NCBI RefSeq assembly: GCF_001298445.1
Contig: NZ_CP012036.1
Span: 1,097,091-1,161,090 of the forward strand
DNA from: Nostoc piscinale CENA21
Lineage (GTDB): Bacteria > Cyanobacteriota > Cyanobacteriia > Cyanobacteriales > Nostocaceae
Direction: 5' to 3'
Length of the DNA: 64,000 nucleotides
Below, piece after piece: positions 35,131-44,125 of this stretch (position 1 is its first letter; every line of letters starts with the position of its first letter). The notes below the pieces were generated by a model that was not told where the DNA came from, ran no database searches, and saw only the letters and a program-made list of their open reading frames with translations. Position numbers and translations under genes: made by a program.

Positions 35131-35922
35131 ATGCGGTTAAAAGTTACAAAATTTTTAGTTACGTTTTTGATGGTCGCTGCTTTAATGTTGGGAGGATGTT
35201 CTACACAGCAAGTTAGCTCTAGCACCTCTTCTCCAGCAGGAACAGCTACCGAAACTAGTAATACAACAACTACTGAAGCAACGCCTGTACCTGAAACAAC
35301 AAGTGAGAGTATCCCCGGAATGAGTAATTTACCAAGACTTGAAGGTAAAGCTACTGTAGTGATGACGGTGAAAGGTTCACCCATTACTATCGAAGTAGAT
35401 GGTACAAATGCGCCGATTACAGCAGGTAACTTTGTCGATTTAGTCCAAAAAGGTGTTTATGATGGTTTGGCATTCCATCGAGTAGTGCGCGAACCACAAC
35501 CGTTCGTTGTTCAAGGCGGCGATCCTCAAGGCAAAGACCCGAAATTTCCAGCAGGTAGACTGGGGACAGGCGGTTATATTGACCCCAAAACTGGCAGTGA
35601 ACGCTATATACCTTTAGAAATTAAACCCAAAGGTGCAGATCAACCAATCTACAGTAAAACCTTTGAAATGGCGGGTGTGACTACATCACCAGAATTAACC
35701 CATAAACAAGGTGCGATCGCAATGGCACGCTCCCAAATGCCAGATTCAGCTTCTTCACAGTTTTATTTTGCCTTGGCTGATTTGGGCTTCTTGGATGGTA
35801 ACTATGCCGTATTTGGCTATGTCACCCAAGGCTTTGATGTCGTCAACAAAATTCAACAAGGCGATCGCATTGATTCCGCGAAAGTTACCCAAGGTGCAGA
35901 AAACCTGAAAGTTCCTCAATGA
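35131..35922 (+). CDS. Cyclophilin-type peptidyl-prolyl cis-trans isomerase lipoprotein
   Basis: 263 residues from ATG 35131. Lipobox LMLGGCS gives an acylated Cys near residue 22, so it is probably anchored in the periplasmic or thylakoid-lumen membrane. A Ser/Thr-rich linker (about 25-60) leads to a cyclophilin domain (about 70-263): GNFVDLVQKGVYDGLAFHRVV, FVVQGGDPQGKDP, GAIAMARSQMPDSASSQFYF with the catalytic-region residues, and NYAVFGYVTQGFDVV. It assists folding of exported proteins. Confidence 0.92.
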   Translation: MRLKVTKFLVTFLMVAALMLGGCSTQQVSSSTSSPAGTATETSNTTTTEATPVPETTSESIPGMSNLPRLEGKATVVMTVKGSPITIEVDGTNAPITAGNFVDLVQKGVYDGLAFHRVVREPQPFVVQGGDPQGKDPKFPAGRLGTGGYIDPKTGSERYIPLEIKPKGADQPIYSKTFEMAGVTTSPELTHKQGAIAMARSQMPDSASSQFYFALADLGFLDGNYAVFGYVTQGFDVVNKIQQGDRIDSAKVTQGAENLKVPQ

Positions 35923-35923
35923 A

Positions 35924-35956
35924 GAGTGCTGAGTAAAAAAAGAGTACTCAGCACTC
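35924..35956 (+). terminator. Terminator built from GAGTGCT heptamers
   Basis: GAGTGCTGAGTA pairs with TACTCAGCACTC across an A-rich loop directly after the cyclophilin stop. The arms are the same heptamer as the STRR at 21586. Confidence 0.65.
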
Positions 35957-35983
35957 AGTAAGATAAATAACTTGCAATACTTC

Positions 35984-36010
35984 TCCCCGACTTCTCAAAA
36001 AAGTCGGGGA
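35984..36010. terminator. CCCCGACTT-type hairpin
   Basis: TCCCCGACTT pairs with AAGTCGGGGA; a T-run lies in the loop on the minus strand. Same core as the hairpins at 20394 and 38281. It may insulate the ribosomal protein operon. Confidence 0.6.
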
Positions 36011-36109
36011 TCTTATCACTCTTGAATTTCAGAATTTATCTTGGCATTTCAGCAAATTGAATAGTATATAATGATAGATTGTGTCGAATCGTCAAATTAA
36101 AGCCAGCAA

Positions 36110-36307
36110 ATGCCTAAACTAAAAACCCGTAAAGCAGCAGCAAAACGATTCCGTGCTACTGGTAGCGGTAAAATCGTCCGCCGCAAAGCTTTCAAAAACC
36201 ACTTGTTAGAACACAAAACCACTAACAAAAAACGTAAATTTTCCAAAATGGCTATCGTCAACGAGCGCGACGAAGAAAACGTGCGCTTGATGCTTCCTTA
36301 TTTGTAA
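36110..36307 (+). CDS. rpmI: 50S ribosomal protein L35
   Basis: 65 residues, full length. Basic L35 signature MPKLKTRKAAAKRFRATGSG at the start and HKTTNKKRKFSKMAIV in the middle. First gene of the rpmI-rplT pair; infC, often upstream elsewhere, is not here. Confidence 0.97.
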   Translation: MPKLKTRKAAAKRFRATGSGKIVRRKAFKNHLLEHKTTNKKRKFSKMAIVNERDEENVRLMLPYL

Positions 36308-36331
36308 TGTCAATTTTTTAGGAATTAGAAC

Positions 36332-36685
36332 ATGACACGGGTAAAACGCGGTAACGTAGCTCGTAAACGCCGCAATAAAATTCTCAAATTAGCTAAAGGT
36401 TTTCGCGGTTCACACTCAACTCTGTTTAGAACTGCTAACCAGCAAGTAATGAAGGCACTACGCAGTGCCTACCGCGATCGCAAAAAACGCAAGCGTGATT
36501 TCCGCCGTCTGTGGATCACCCGGATTAATGCGGCTGCTAGACAGCATGGTTTAAGCTACAGTCAGTTGATTGGCAACTTGAAGAAAGCTGATATCCAACT
36601 CAACCGCAAGATGTTGGCACAGTTAGCAGTCTTAGATCCCACCAGCTTCGGCAAAATTGCTGAATTGGCCAGCCAAACGAAATAA
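36332..36685 (+). CDS. rplT: 50S ribosomal protein L20
   Basis: 117 residues, full length. L20 signature TRVKRGNVARKRRNKILKLA and RDRKKRKRDFRRLWITRINA. 24 bp after rpmI and co-transcribed. L20 binds 23S rRNA early in 50S assembly. Confidence 0.97.
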   Translation: MTRVKRGNVARKRRNKILKLAKGFRGSHSTLFRTANQQVMKALRSAYRDRKKRKRDFRRLWITRINAAARQHGLSYSQLIGNLKKADIQLNRKMLAQLAVLDPTSFGKIAELASQTK

Positions 36686-36713
36686 AGGTGGTAACAGATG
36701 AATAACCTTTGAA

Positions 36714-36740
36714 GGATGAAGTATGAAGTATGAAGGTTGA
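36714..36740. repeat. Heptamer STRR (GTATGAA)n
   Basis: GGATGAA, GTATGAA, GTATGAA in tandem between rplT and the next gene. It supplies the ATG from which the next frame nominally opens. Confidence 0.75.
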
Positions 36741-37635
36741 AACTTACCCCCAAAATCAATCAAGGGGTTTGCACAAAGTTGGCTCGTTGCTGAGAAAATT
36801 AATCAAGCAACAAGTCTGTTTTTCATCCTTTATCCTTTATCCTTTATCCTTGAATCGGTTATATCTGGGGTTATTTACCGGAATTTTGGTGATTTTCTGT
36901 TGTTTATTGTTAGTCACAGGATTACCTGCATCTGCCGCAGAAATGCCAGAAATTCAGCGGCGGGGCTATTTTAAAATAGCTGTTAAAGATAATTTGCCTC
37001 CCTTGGGATTTAGGGACGCTAACGGCAATCTTCAAGGCTTAGAAATTGATTTAGCGCAACGTTTAGCCGCAGATTTGCTAGGAAAAGCCGAGGCGGTGAA
37101 ATTGCAGCCTGTAGCAAATCGCAATCGCTTATCTGTAGTCTTAAAGCATCAAGTTGATTTCGCTATTGCCAGAGTTACGGCTACTGAGTCACGTTCACGG
37201 TTAGTCAGTTTCAGTGTGCCTTATTACTTGGATGGCACGTACTTGATTACTAAAGATACTTCTGTAAAGGAAATTCAGGATTTAGCTAACCGTAAAATAG
37301 CTGTCCTCAACAACTCCGATGCAATCGCTCAAGTACGTTATTATCTCCCCAAGGCTGAGTTAGTGGGAGTGCAATCTTACCAAGAAGGGCAAGAAAAGTT
37401 AGAAAACAATACAGCTACAGCCTTCGCCGCCGATGCAAGTGTTCTGAGTGGTTGGATAAAACAATCTCCCCAATATCGCCTGCTACCAACCAAACTATCG
37501 ACAGCACCTTTATCTGTGGTGATGCCCAAGGGTGTACAATATGACGAACTACGACGAAATGTGAATGAAGCGATCGCTCGTTATACAGTCCAAGGTTGGT
37601 TAAAGCAACGCGCCCAATATTGGGGATTACCATAA
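36730..37635 (+). CDS. Periplasmic solute-binding protein (SBP_bac_3 family)
   Basis: Up to 301 residues, family 3 extracellular substrate-binding fold (polar amino acid type). The true start is uncertain: the first about 40 residues include a stretch encoded by ATCCTTT heptamers (36825-36851). A TTG at 36850 just before a clear signal peptide (NRLYLGLFTGILVIFCCLLLVTG, ending ASAAE) may be the real start. Domain features: IQRRGYFKIAVKDNLPPLGF, NLQGLEIDLAQRLA, DFAIARVTATESRSRLVSFS and AFAADASVLSGW. No permease or ATPase gene is adjacent. Confidence 0.8.
   Translation: MKVETYPQNQSRGLHKVGSLLRKLIKQQVCFSSFILYPLSLNRLYLGLFTGILVIFCCLLLVTGLPASAAEMPEIQRRGYFKIAVKDNLPPLGFRDANGNLQGLEIDLAQRLAADLLGKAEAVKLQPVANRNRLSVVLKHQVDFAIARVTATESRSRLVSFSVPYYLDGTYLITKDTSVKEIQDLANRKIAVLNNSDAIAQVRYYLPKAELVGVQSYQEGQEKLENNTATAFAADASVLSGWIKQSPQYRLLPTKLSTAPLSVVMPKGVQYDELRRNVNEAIARYTVQGWLKQRAQYWGLP
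36825..36851. repeat. Heptamer STRR (ATCCTTT)n inside the solute-binding protein frame
   Basis: Nearly four copies of ATCCTTT. Either it is coding for a variable N-terminus or the real start lies just downstream. Confidence 0.85.
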
Positions 37636-37727
37636 AAGAGATATTGTACTTTTGCCTTTTAACTTTTAGCTTCTCTAAGATTGATAATAGATAGAGAAAG
37701 TAGTTTTAATATTTGTCTTAGCAGGCG

Positions 37728-38252
37728 ATGGATAATAATCTAGCTGTTGTTTACCTCTCGATTGTGGTGGCAATTCTGACATTCGCGGTTGTGAGTGTTT
37801 TTCGGCAAATTCTCAAAACTCGCAGGTTGGAAAGTGCATTTTCCAAACTGCGAAAAAAATTGGAGAAAGAAAAAGGTACAACTCAGGAATATTACGAGTT
37901 AGCCTGTATCTATTCTGAGAAAAAATTGTACATTCAGGCGATCGCGCTATTTCAAAAAGCTCTCAAAGCAGCTGAAGAAGAAGGCGAAGAAGCAGTTGCT
38001 CCTATTTACAATGGGCTGGGTTACGCTTACTTTGCTCAAGAACAATATGACTTAGCAATTCGCCAATACAAAGAAGCTTTGAAAATTAAACCCGATTATG
38101 TGGTGGCATTAAATAACATCGGTCACGCCTATGAGCGCAAAAAATTAAATACTCAGGCGTTACAAAGTTACGAAGAAGCTCTCAAATTAGCTCCTAATAA
38201 TGCTACTGCTAAACGTCGTGCTGAATCTTTACGCCGTTTGGTTTCTGCTTAA
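37728..38252 (+). CDS. Ycf37-like TPR protein
   Basis: 174 residues. N-terminal membrane helix (about 7-25, VVYLSIVVAILTFAVVSVF) followed by a short charged region and three TPR repeats (about 50-165; e.g. GLGYAYFAQEQYDLAIRQYK, NNIGHAYERKKLNTQALQSY). Length and layout match Ycf37 of cyanobacteria and algae, implicated in photosystem I assembly or stability. Its presence three genes from ycf4 is suggestive. Confidence 0.75.
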   Translation: MDNNLAVVYLSIVVAILTFAVVSVFRQILKTRRLESAFSKLRKKLEKEKGTTQEYYELACIYSEKKLYIQAIALFQKALKAAEEEGEEAVAPIYNGLGYAYFAQEQYDLAIRQYKEALKIKPDYVVALNNIGHAYERKKLNTQALQSYEEALKLAPNNATAKRRAESLRRLVSA

Positions 38253-38280
38253 TTACTAAGTGTGTAATTCTGATATCATA

Positions 38281-38309
38281 ATCCCCGATCTCTTAAAGAA
38301 GTCGGGGAT
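38281..38309 (+). terminator. Terminator after the Ycf37-like gene
   Basis: ATCCCCGATCTCTT pairs with AAGAAGTCGGGGAT, a CCCCGA-type hairpin followed by TTATTTTAG. Confidence 0.75.
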
Positions 38310-38408
38310 TTATTTTAGAACAACTAATATTATTGAACGTAAATTTATCGGTTTTTTAGCTTTTACTGAGAATAAAATAATTATCCATTCTTGGTTGAAG
38401 CCTTAAAA

Positions 38409-40385
38409 ATGATTAAAAGACTACGGTTTTCTTTGTTAGCCGTTACTATAATTATCTGTCTTGCTATATTTTTTGGAGGGATAGACAAAATATCTGCTCA
38501 AACGCCAATTTCCCATCCATTAACGCCGTTAACAGAAATAGAAATTACCACAGCCGTGGAGGTGGTTAAAAAAGCAAAATCGTTAAGCGATATGGCTATT
38601 TTTTCGATTGTGGTTTTAAAAGAACCAGATAAAAAGGAAGTTTTAAATTTCACATCAAATCAAGAATTTCAACGGCAAGCTTTTTTAGTAGTATACGAAC
38701 GTCTACAAAACAAAACCTACGAAGGTATAGTTAACTTAAAACAGCAGTCCCTCAATTCTTGGCAAGAAATAGCTAATGCTCAACCAGCTTTAAGTTATAC
38801 AGAATGTGCCTTAACATCTCAAATTGTTAAAGCTGATGAACGATGGCAAAAAGCCATGCAAAGAAGGGGAATTAAAGATTTTGATGATGTTAAAGTGAGT
38901 TGTTGGGCTACTGGAATCTTAAGTAAACAGGAAGAATTAACAGGCGATCGCTTGGCGCGTGGATTATCTTATTATCGAGGCGATAACTGGAATTATTACG
39001 GTAGTCCAATTGAAGGTGTACTAGCAACAGTTAACTTAAATGCAGGAAAAGTTGTTAGTTTGATAGATAAGGGAACAGTCCCATTCTCCAAAGAAAACTG
39101 GGACTATGATCTAAAATCTTTAGGTAGATTACTCACACCACCAAAACCGTTAAAAATTTTTCAGCCTCATGGTAAAACCTTTCAAATTAAGGGTAATGAA
39201 ATTAGTTGGCAAGGTTGGAAGTTTCGCTATTTAATGCACCCGCGTGACGGTTTGGTGTTGTACTTAGTAAACTACCAAGATGGGGAAAATCTTCGACCAG
39301 TTTTATATCGTGGCAGTCTATCAGAAATGGTAGTGCCTTATGGTGATCCTGATCCTACTTGGTCATTTCGCAATGCTTTTGATGTTGGTGAATATAACTT
39401 TGGTGTGTTAGCTAATGCGCTGGAGTTGGGTAAAGATATCCCCAGCAACGGAGTTTTACTAGATGCGATATTTGCCAACGAACAAGGCGAACCTGTCACA
39501 ATGCCGCGAGTTGTTGGTATTTATGAGCGTGATAATGGTATTCTCTGGAAACATTATGGATATGATACTCAGCGTAATGATGTCCGCCGCAATCGTGAAT
39601 TAGTGTTAACTATAACGGCGACAATTGACAATTATGATTACAGCTTGAATTGGATTTTTCACCAAGACGGCACTTTAGAAGTACAAAATGAATTAAGCGG
39701 AATTGTTCTAGCGCAAGGGACAAATTTAGAAACAGAATCTTTTGATAATTCTTACGGACGGCTACTAGCTAAAAATATTTTTGGTGTAAACCATCAACAC
39801 TTTTTTAATTACCGCCTAGATATGGATGTAGACGGACAGGCAAATTCTGTCATGGAGATGAATGTTAACTCTGTACCAATTAGTGATAAAAATCCTATAG
39901 GAAATGCGATCGCAGTAGAAAACACGCCATTAACAACAGAAAAAGCTGCCGTCCGTGATGTTGATACCAAACATAGCCGAGAATGGATGATTAGCAGCAC
40001 AGATAAACAGAATACTCTCGGTGTGGGAACTGCATATATGTTAATGCCAACGGGAAACACCATATTTTTCCCAACCGAAGGTGCAGAAATTCGCAAACGA
40101 GCCGAATTTGCTACACATCACTTTTGGGTAACAAAATATAAACCAGATGAACTTTATGCAGGTGGTAATTATCCTAATCAAAGCCAACCCAAAGAAGGTT
40201 TACCAAAATATATTGCTGACAATGAATCGTTGACTAATGAAGACATCGTAGTGTGGTACACAATGGGTATGACACACGTACCCCGTCCTGAAGATTGGCC
40301 TGTAATGCCTGTTCATCGCGTTGGTTTTAAATTATTTCCACGCGGTTTCTTTACTCGCAATCCTGTGATTAATTTGCCTGAATAA
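38409..40385 (+). CDS. Copper amine oxidase (primary-amine oxidase)
   Basis: Quinoprotein oxidising primary amines to aldehyde, ammonia and H2O2. 658 residues from ATG 38409. A signal peptide (LRFSLLAVTIIICLAIFF...ISAQ) predicts a periplasmic enzyme. The topaquinone precursor Tyr409 sits in the N-Y-D-Y motif (ATIDNYDYSLNW). Copper ligands: HQH in FGVNHQHFFNY, and a later His in the MTHVPRPEDWPVMPVHRV region. The catalytic-base Asp region (FRNAFDVGEYNFGVLAN) is present. Single gene ended by a strong hairpin. It could supply nitrogen from amines. Confidence 0.92.
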   Translation: MIKRLRFSLLAVTIIICLAIFFGGIDKISAQTPISHPLTPLTEIEITTAVEVVKKAKSLSDMAIFSIVVLKEPDKKEVLNFTSNQEFQRQAFLVVYERLQNKTYEGIVNLKQQSLNSWQEIANAQPALSYTECALTSQIVKADERWQKAMQRRGIKDFDDVKVSCWATGILSKQEELTGDRLARGLSYYRGDNWNYYGSPIEGVLATVNLNAGKVVSLIDKGTVPFSKENWDYDLKSLGRLLTPPKPLKIFQPHGKTFQIKGNEISWQGWKFRYLMHPRDGLVLYLVNYQDGENLRPVLYRGSLSEMVVPYGDPDPTWSFRNAFDVGEYNFGVLANALELGKDIPSNGVLLDAIFANEQGEPVTMPRVVGIYERDNGILWKHYGYDTQRNDVRRNRELVLTITATIDNYDYSLNWIFHQDGTLEVQNELSGIVLAQGTNLETESFDNSYGRLLAKNIFGVNHQHFFNYRLDMDVDGQANSVMEMNVNSVPISDKNPIGNAIAVENTPLTTEKAAVRDVDTKHSREWMISSTDKQNTLGVGTAYMLMPTGNTIFFPTEGAEIRKRAEFATHHFWVTKYKPDELYAGGNYPNQSQPKEGLPKYIADNESLTNEDIVVWYTMGMTHVPRPEDWPVMPVHRVGFKLFPRGFFTRNPVINLPE

Positions 40386-40400
40386 ATATCATATTCTCGC

Positions 40401-40433
40401 AGATACCAGACTTCTTCAAGAAGTCTGGTATCT
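40401..40433 (+). terminator. Perfect 16-bp hairpin after copper amine oxidase
   Basis: AGATACCAGACTTCTT and AAGAAGTCTGGTATCT are exact complements, followed by AGTTCTT. 16 bp after the stop. Confidence 0.8.
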
Positions 40434-40521
40434 AGTTCTTAACGAATGATTAATCATTGTCTTAACATCGGCGTTCATCTGCGTTCATCGGCGGTTTTTT
40501 CTCTCAATTTAATGTATTAGT

Positions 40522-40636
40522 CCCGACGAATGGAATTCGCGGCTATAAAAACGAAGTCCGCCTACGCGGACTAATAGGTATTTGAACCCGCGCAGGCGGG
40601 TTTTGTCTGTGTAGCCGCGACTTCAGTCGCCCGGTA
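40522..40636. repeat. Cruciform-forming dispersed repeat element
   Basis: Outer arms TCGCGGCTA (40537) and TAGCCGCGA (40612) enclose two hairpins, AGTCCGC-CTAC-GCGGACT and AACCCGC-GCAG-GCGGGTT. The three-way junction form and GC-rich stems in an AT-rich context suggest a MITE-like or REP-like element, of a kind I recognise as dispersed in Nostocales genomes. Confidence 0.75.
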
Positions 40637-40664
40637 CAAGATATGAACCAATACATTTTATTGT

Positions 40665-41206
40665 TTACACTGCTTGACTACGCAATAGTCGTAAATGACC
40701 GTCGGAAGCAATTTTCTCAAAAAAAGAATCCATTTCTATAAAAAGCTCCCAATATTCTTTATGACATCTTTCTACTAACATCTTTATAAATAAATCTTCT
40801 AATTGATTGTTACGCTTGCCTTTCCAAAGTGTATCGCTTAAGGCAACACATATCTCTTCAAAAGAACATTCTATTGTTTGCCATTGAGCATGAGAACGAC
40901 AACAACGCGCCAGATTAGAATCAACTCCATTATTGATGAGTAACTTCTCACCTCAGCTTCATGATTATTACCTTTAGCTGTCAATTCTTCTGGATGAATA
41001 ATTTTACCTGCATCGTGAAACACTACACCTAAACGCAAAAAACTTTCATCGAACTGCACCTGTAATTCATGCAATTTTGAGATAAGCAAATCAGCAGCTT
41101 CGCCAACCAATTTAACGTGAAGAATCAGTTTTGGTAAAGCTCCAAGTTCTTCTAGAAACTGATAAGCTTCATTGACTGTTTGAAAGGTTTTGCTTTGATG
41201 ACTCAT
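40665..41206 (-). CDS. HD-domain (phosphohydrolase-like) protein, frameshifted
   Basis: Composite of two frames joined near 40951, where one base (probably a G) seems missing; restoring it gives 180 residues. HD-superfamily ligands are visible: His in ILHVKLVGEAADLL, the His-Asp pair in LGVVFHDAGKIIH, a later His in RCCRSHAQW and Asp in CVALSDTLWKG. The C-terminal part is helical (LEDLFIKMLVERCHKEYWELF). It is probably a metal-dependent phosphohydrolase of unknown substrate. Confidence 0.75.
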
Positions 41207-41563
41207 ATAAAATTACTCAGCAGTTGCGTAAGTTCTGAAAGATAGCGATCGCACTTCCCATACCCAAACATATATTGAGAAATATTAAGAATACTTACTC
41301 AAAAGTTATGAATAAATATTAACTAACGGCTTTATCTTGCTAACAAGATTTGCATAAGACTAAGAATTATTTCCTTAAACAATATATATGTTGTTTAACT
41401 TAAAAGCTAAACTCTAATCATCACAAAGGTTTCAGCGATTTATACACTAATCAACAAGTAAATAGTCCTATTTCTTCAACGCTACAAGTTTTGGGACAAT
41501 CAAAGACTAATAATTTCGCAATCATAGTCCACCTCTGATTTTGTTCACAAGGGAGAACGCCTG
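41207..41563. other. Intergenic region upstream of chlB
   Basis: AT-rich, about 357 bp between divergent genes, no gene. AAGGGAG at about 41550-41556 is the chlB ribosome-binding site. Confidence 0.5.
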
Positions 41564-43090
41564 ATGAAATTGGCTTACTGGATGTATGCAGGCCCAGCCC
41601 ACATTGGCACTTTGCGAATCGCTAGTTCGTTTAAAAACGTTCATGCGATTATGCACGCCCCTCTCGGAGATGATTATTTTAACGTTATGCGTTCCATGCT
41701 CTCACGGGAGCGAGACTTTACCCCAGTGACAGCCAGTGTTGTAGATCGCCACGTACTAGCACGCGGTTCTCAAGAGAAGGTGGTTGATAATATTACCCGC
41801 AAAGATGCAGAGGAACACCCCGATTTAATTGTGTTAACGCCCACTTGCACCTCTAGCATTTTGCAAGAAGACTTGCAAAATTTTGTTGAACGGGCGCAGC
41901 TAGAGGCTAAAGGCGATGTCATGTTGGCGGATGTGAACCATTATCGCGTCAATGAATTGCAAGCAGGCGATCGCACCTTACATCAAATTGTCCAATTTTA
42001 TATCGAGAAAGCCCGCAAAAAAGGTGAACTACCTACAACCAAAACCGAAAAGCCATCAGTTAACATCATCGGTATTTCTACCCTGGGTTTTCACAACAAC
42101 CACGACTGTACAGAACTCAAAAAACTCATGGGTGATTTGGGAATTGAGGTAAATGCAGTCATTCCCGAAGGTGCTTCTGTTCACGAGTTGAAGAATTTGC
42201 CGAAAGCTTGGTTTAACTTGGTTCCTTACCGGGAACTAGGTGTAATGACAGCTAATTACCTACAAACAGAATTCGGAACTCCTTATGTAGATATTACTCC
42301 GATGGGTGTGGTAGAAACTGCCCGTTGCATCCGCAAAATTCAACAGGTAATTAACGAACAAGGCGCAAATGTTGACTATGAAGAATATATCAACGAGCAA
42401 ACCTTGTATGTTTCCCAAGCGGCTTGGTTCTCCCGTTCCATTGACTGTCAGAATTTGACTGGTAAAAAAGCTGTAGTATTCGGTGACAATACCCACGCCG
42501 CCGCCCTTACCAAAATTCTCTCACGGGAAATGGGGATTCATGTAGTTTGGGCAGGAACTTACTGCAAATATGATGCTGATTGGTTCCGCGAACAGGTAAG
42601 CGAATATTGCGACGAAGTACTGATTACTGATGATCATGGCGCAATTGGGGATGCGATCGCCCGTGTCGAACCTTCAGCCATCTTCGGTACACAAATGGAA
42701 CGCCACGTCGGGAAACGCTTAGATATTCCTTGCGGTGTGATTGCTGCACCAATTCACGTACAAAATTTCCCCATCGGTTATAAACCATTCTTGGGTTACG
42801 AAGGTACAAATCAAATCACAGATTTAATCTACAATTCCTTTACTTTAGGAATGGAAGACCATTTATTAGAAATATTTGGTGGACACGATACTAAAGAAGT
42901 AATTACGAAAGGAATTTCCGCCGAATCTGATTTGAATTGGACAAAAGATGGTTTAGCGGAATTGAATAAAATACCTGGATTTGTACGCGGTAAAGTCAAG
43001 CGCAATACAGAGAAATTTGCCCGCGATCGTGGTTTCAAAGATATCAGTGCTGAGGTGCTGTACGCCGCCAAAGAAGCTGTCGGAGCTTAG
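41564..43090 (+). CDS. chlB: Light-independent protochlorophyllide reductase subunit B
   Basis: Catalytic subunit of the dark-operative, nitrogenase-like protochlorophyllide reductase (ChlL-ChlN-ChlB); 508 residues, full length. MKLAYWMYAGPAHIGTLRIA start, DLIVLTPTCTSSILQEDL with the cluster-ligand Cys, and a typical C-terminal substrate-specificity domain (GLAELNKIPGFVRGKVKRNTEKFA). chlL and chlN are not in the window. Followed by a terminator at 43143. Confidence 0.97.
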   Translation: MKLAYWMYAGPAHIGTLRIASSFKNVHAIMHAPLGDDYFNVMRSMLSRERDFTPVTASVVDRHVLARGSQEKVVDNITRKDAEEHPDLIVLTPTCTSSILQEDLQNFVERAQLEAKGDVMLADVNHYRVNELQAGDRTLHQIVQFYIEKARKKGELPTTKTEKPSVNIIGISTLGFHNNHDCTELKKLMGDLGIEVNAVIPEGASVHELKNLPKAWFNLVPYRELGVMTANYLQTEFGTPYVDITPMGVVETARCIRKIQQVINEQGANVDYEEYINEQTLYVSQAAWFSRSIDCQNLTGKKAVVFGDNTHAAALTKILSREMGIHVVWAGTYCKYDADWFREQVSEYCDEVLITDDHGAIGDAIARVEPSAIFGTQMERHVGKRLDIPCGVIAAPIHVQNFPIGYKPFLGYEGTNQITDLIYNSFTLGMEDHLLEIFGGHDTKEVITKGISAESDLNWTKDGLAELNKIPGFVRGKVKRNTEKFARDRGFKDISAEVLYAAKEAVGA

Positions 43091-43142
43091 TTTGACCAAG
43101 TTCAAATTCACCATATCAGGTTAATTTGATAAGTCTTAAAAG

Positions 43143-43177
43143 AGGTTCATAAGCATTTGGCTTGTGAGCCTTTTTTG
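43143..43177 (+). terminator. Terminator after chlB
   Basis: AGGTTCATAAGC pairs with GCTTGTGAGCCT through two G-U pairs, followed by TTTTTT. Confidence 0.8.
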
Positions 43178-43224
43178 ATTCAATATTTTTGGCTACTCTG
43201 GCAGTAGTAATATGTTTAAAATCT

Positions 43225-43560
43225 ATGAAACTCACGTCAAATTTAGTAATCCAAGATGAAAAGCTCACAAAATATTTACTTGTTTACCACGCTGAGAGTG
43301 ATAAATCAGGATATTTAGCTTTAGCAGGCTATAGCCTAGATAACTGGGAAGTTCTGAAGAGCGATATAATAAAAGCTATGGAAGTTGCTGAAATCGCCAA
43401 AGTAAAGCAAACTAATTGGGGTATTCAGTTTGAAGTTAAAAGTGAATGGTATGGGCCAAATGGCCGATTAATCAAGGTGATCACTATTTGGCAACAAGAT
43501 GAAGGAAGCGATTCAGTGAGATTTATAACACTAAAACCTGACAGGTCACAGGAGAAGTAA
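43225..43560 (+). CDS. DUF6883-like protein
   Basis: 111 residues from ATG 43225 (upstream in-frame codons look non-coding). Pattern EKLTKYLLVYHAESDKSGYLALAGYSLDNWEVL followed by GIQFEVKSEWYGPNGRLIKVITIW and RFITLKP matches DUF6883. Proteins of this kind occur beside DUF4926 and in toxin-related settings. It is 3 bp from the next gene, so an operon. Function unknown. Confidence 0.7.
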   Translation: MKLTSNLVIQDEKLTKYLLVYHAESDKSGYLALAGYSLDNWEVLKSDIIKAMEVAEIAKVKQTNWGIQFEVKSEWYGPNGRLIKVITIWQQDEGSDSVRFITLKPDRSQEK

Positions 43561-43563
43561 GAA

Positions 43564-43815
43564 ATGACACAAGTTAGCTTATTTCAGTGGGTAGAACTGA
43601 AACATGATGTACCTAACACTCCTGTAAAAGCTGGTTATCAGGGAGTTGTCTTAGACTATCTCAACCCTACTAAAACTCAGAAAGAACCTGGATATATATT
43701 AGAAGTCTTTCAAGATGGCGAAACATTAGATGTGGTTTCTGTACCTATTTCTTGGGTAAAACCTCTATCTCAAATTTGGGGAAGTACTGAAAGTGCTTCA
43801 AAACAGACCGCTTAA
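43564..43815 (+). CDS. DUF4926-like protein
   Basis: 83 residues. SH3-like small beta protein: FQWVELKHDVPNTPVKAGYQGVVLDYL, GYILEVFQDGETLDVVSVPISWVKPL. Starts 3 bp after the DUF6883-like gene; the two families co-occur, so they may form a complex or a toxin/antidote pair (inference). Confidence 0.75.
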   Translation: MTQVSLFQWVELKHDVPNTPVKAGYQGVVLDYLNPTKTQKEPGYILEVFQDGETLDVVSVPISWVKPLSQIWGSTESASKQTA

Positions 43816-43827
43816 GCGAGAATATTA

Positions 43828-44118
43828 TTATTCAGATAGCCATTTTTCGTAGTTACAATTCATCAGAATTTGCTTAATAGAATCTATAACTTCAGATGAA
43901 AAAGTCTCCATTGTTCCAACTCGATAAACATCGTTGAGGACAACGTAGTAATTTTTTCCTGTGTACTCAGCGACAACTTGAGCCAAACTGCGATCAGACA
44001 GATGCTCGTACAGTATGGATAGTAAAGGTAAATATTGGCGATCTTCGATACCTTGCGGAAAAGCACACTGGAGTAACTGATAAGTACTTACTAAATGTGG
44101 TGAGATCGTCTTTTGCAT
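43828..44118 (-). CDS. Small hypothetical protein paired with PIN-like gene
   Basis: 96 residues, helical (LVSTYQLLQCAFPQGIEDRQYLPLLSILYEHLSDRSLAQVVAEYTG). Possibly a DUF3349-like helical protein, weak. Starts 8 bp after the PIN-like gene on the same strand, in the position of an antitoxin or immunity gene. Convergent with the DUF4926-like gene. Confidence 0.55.
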   Translation of the reverse strand: MQKTISPHLVSTYQLLQCAFPQGIEDRQYLPLLSILYEHLSDRSLAQVVAEYTGKNYYVVLNDVYRVGTMETFSSEVIDSIKQILMNCNYEKWLSE

Positions 44119-44125
44119 GATTTAT

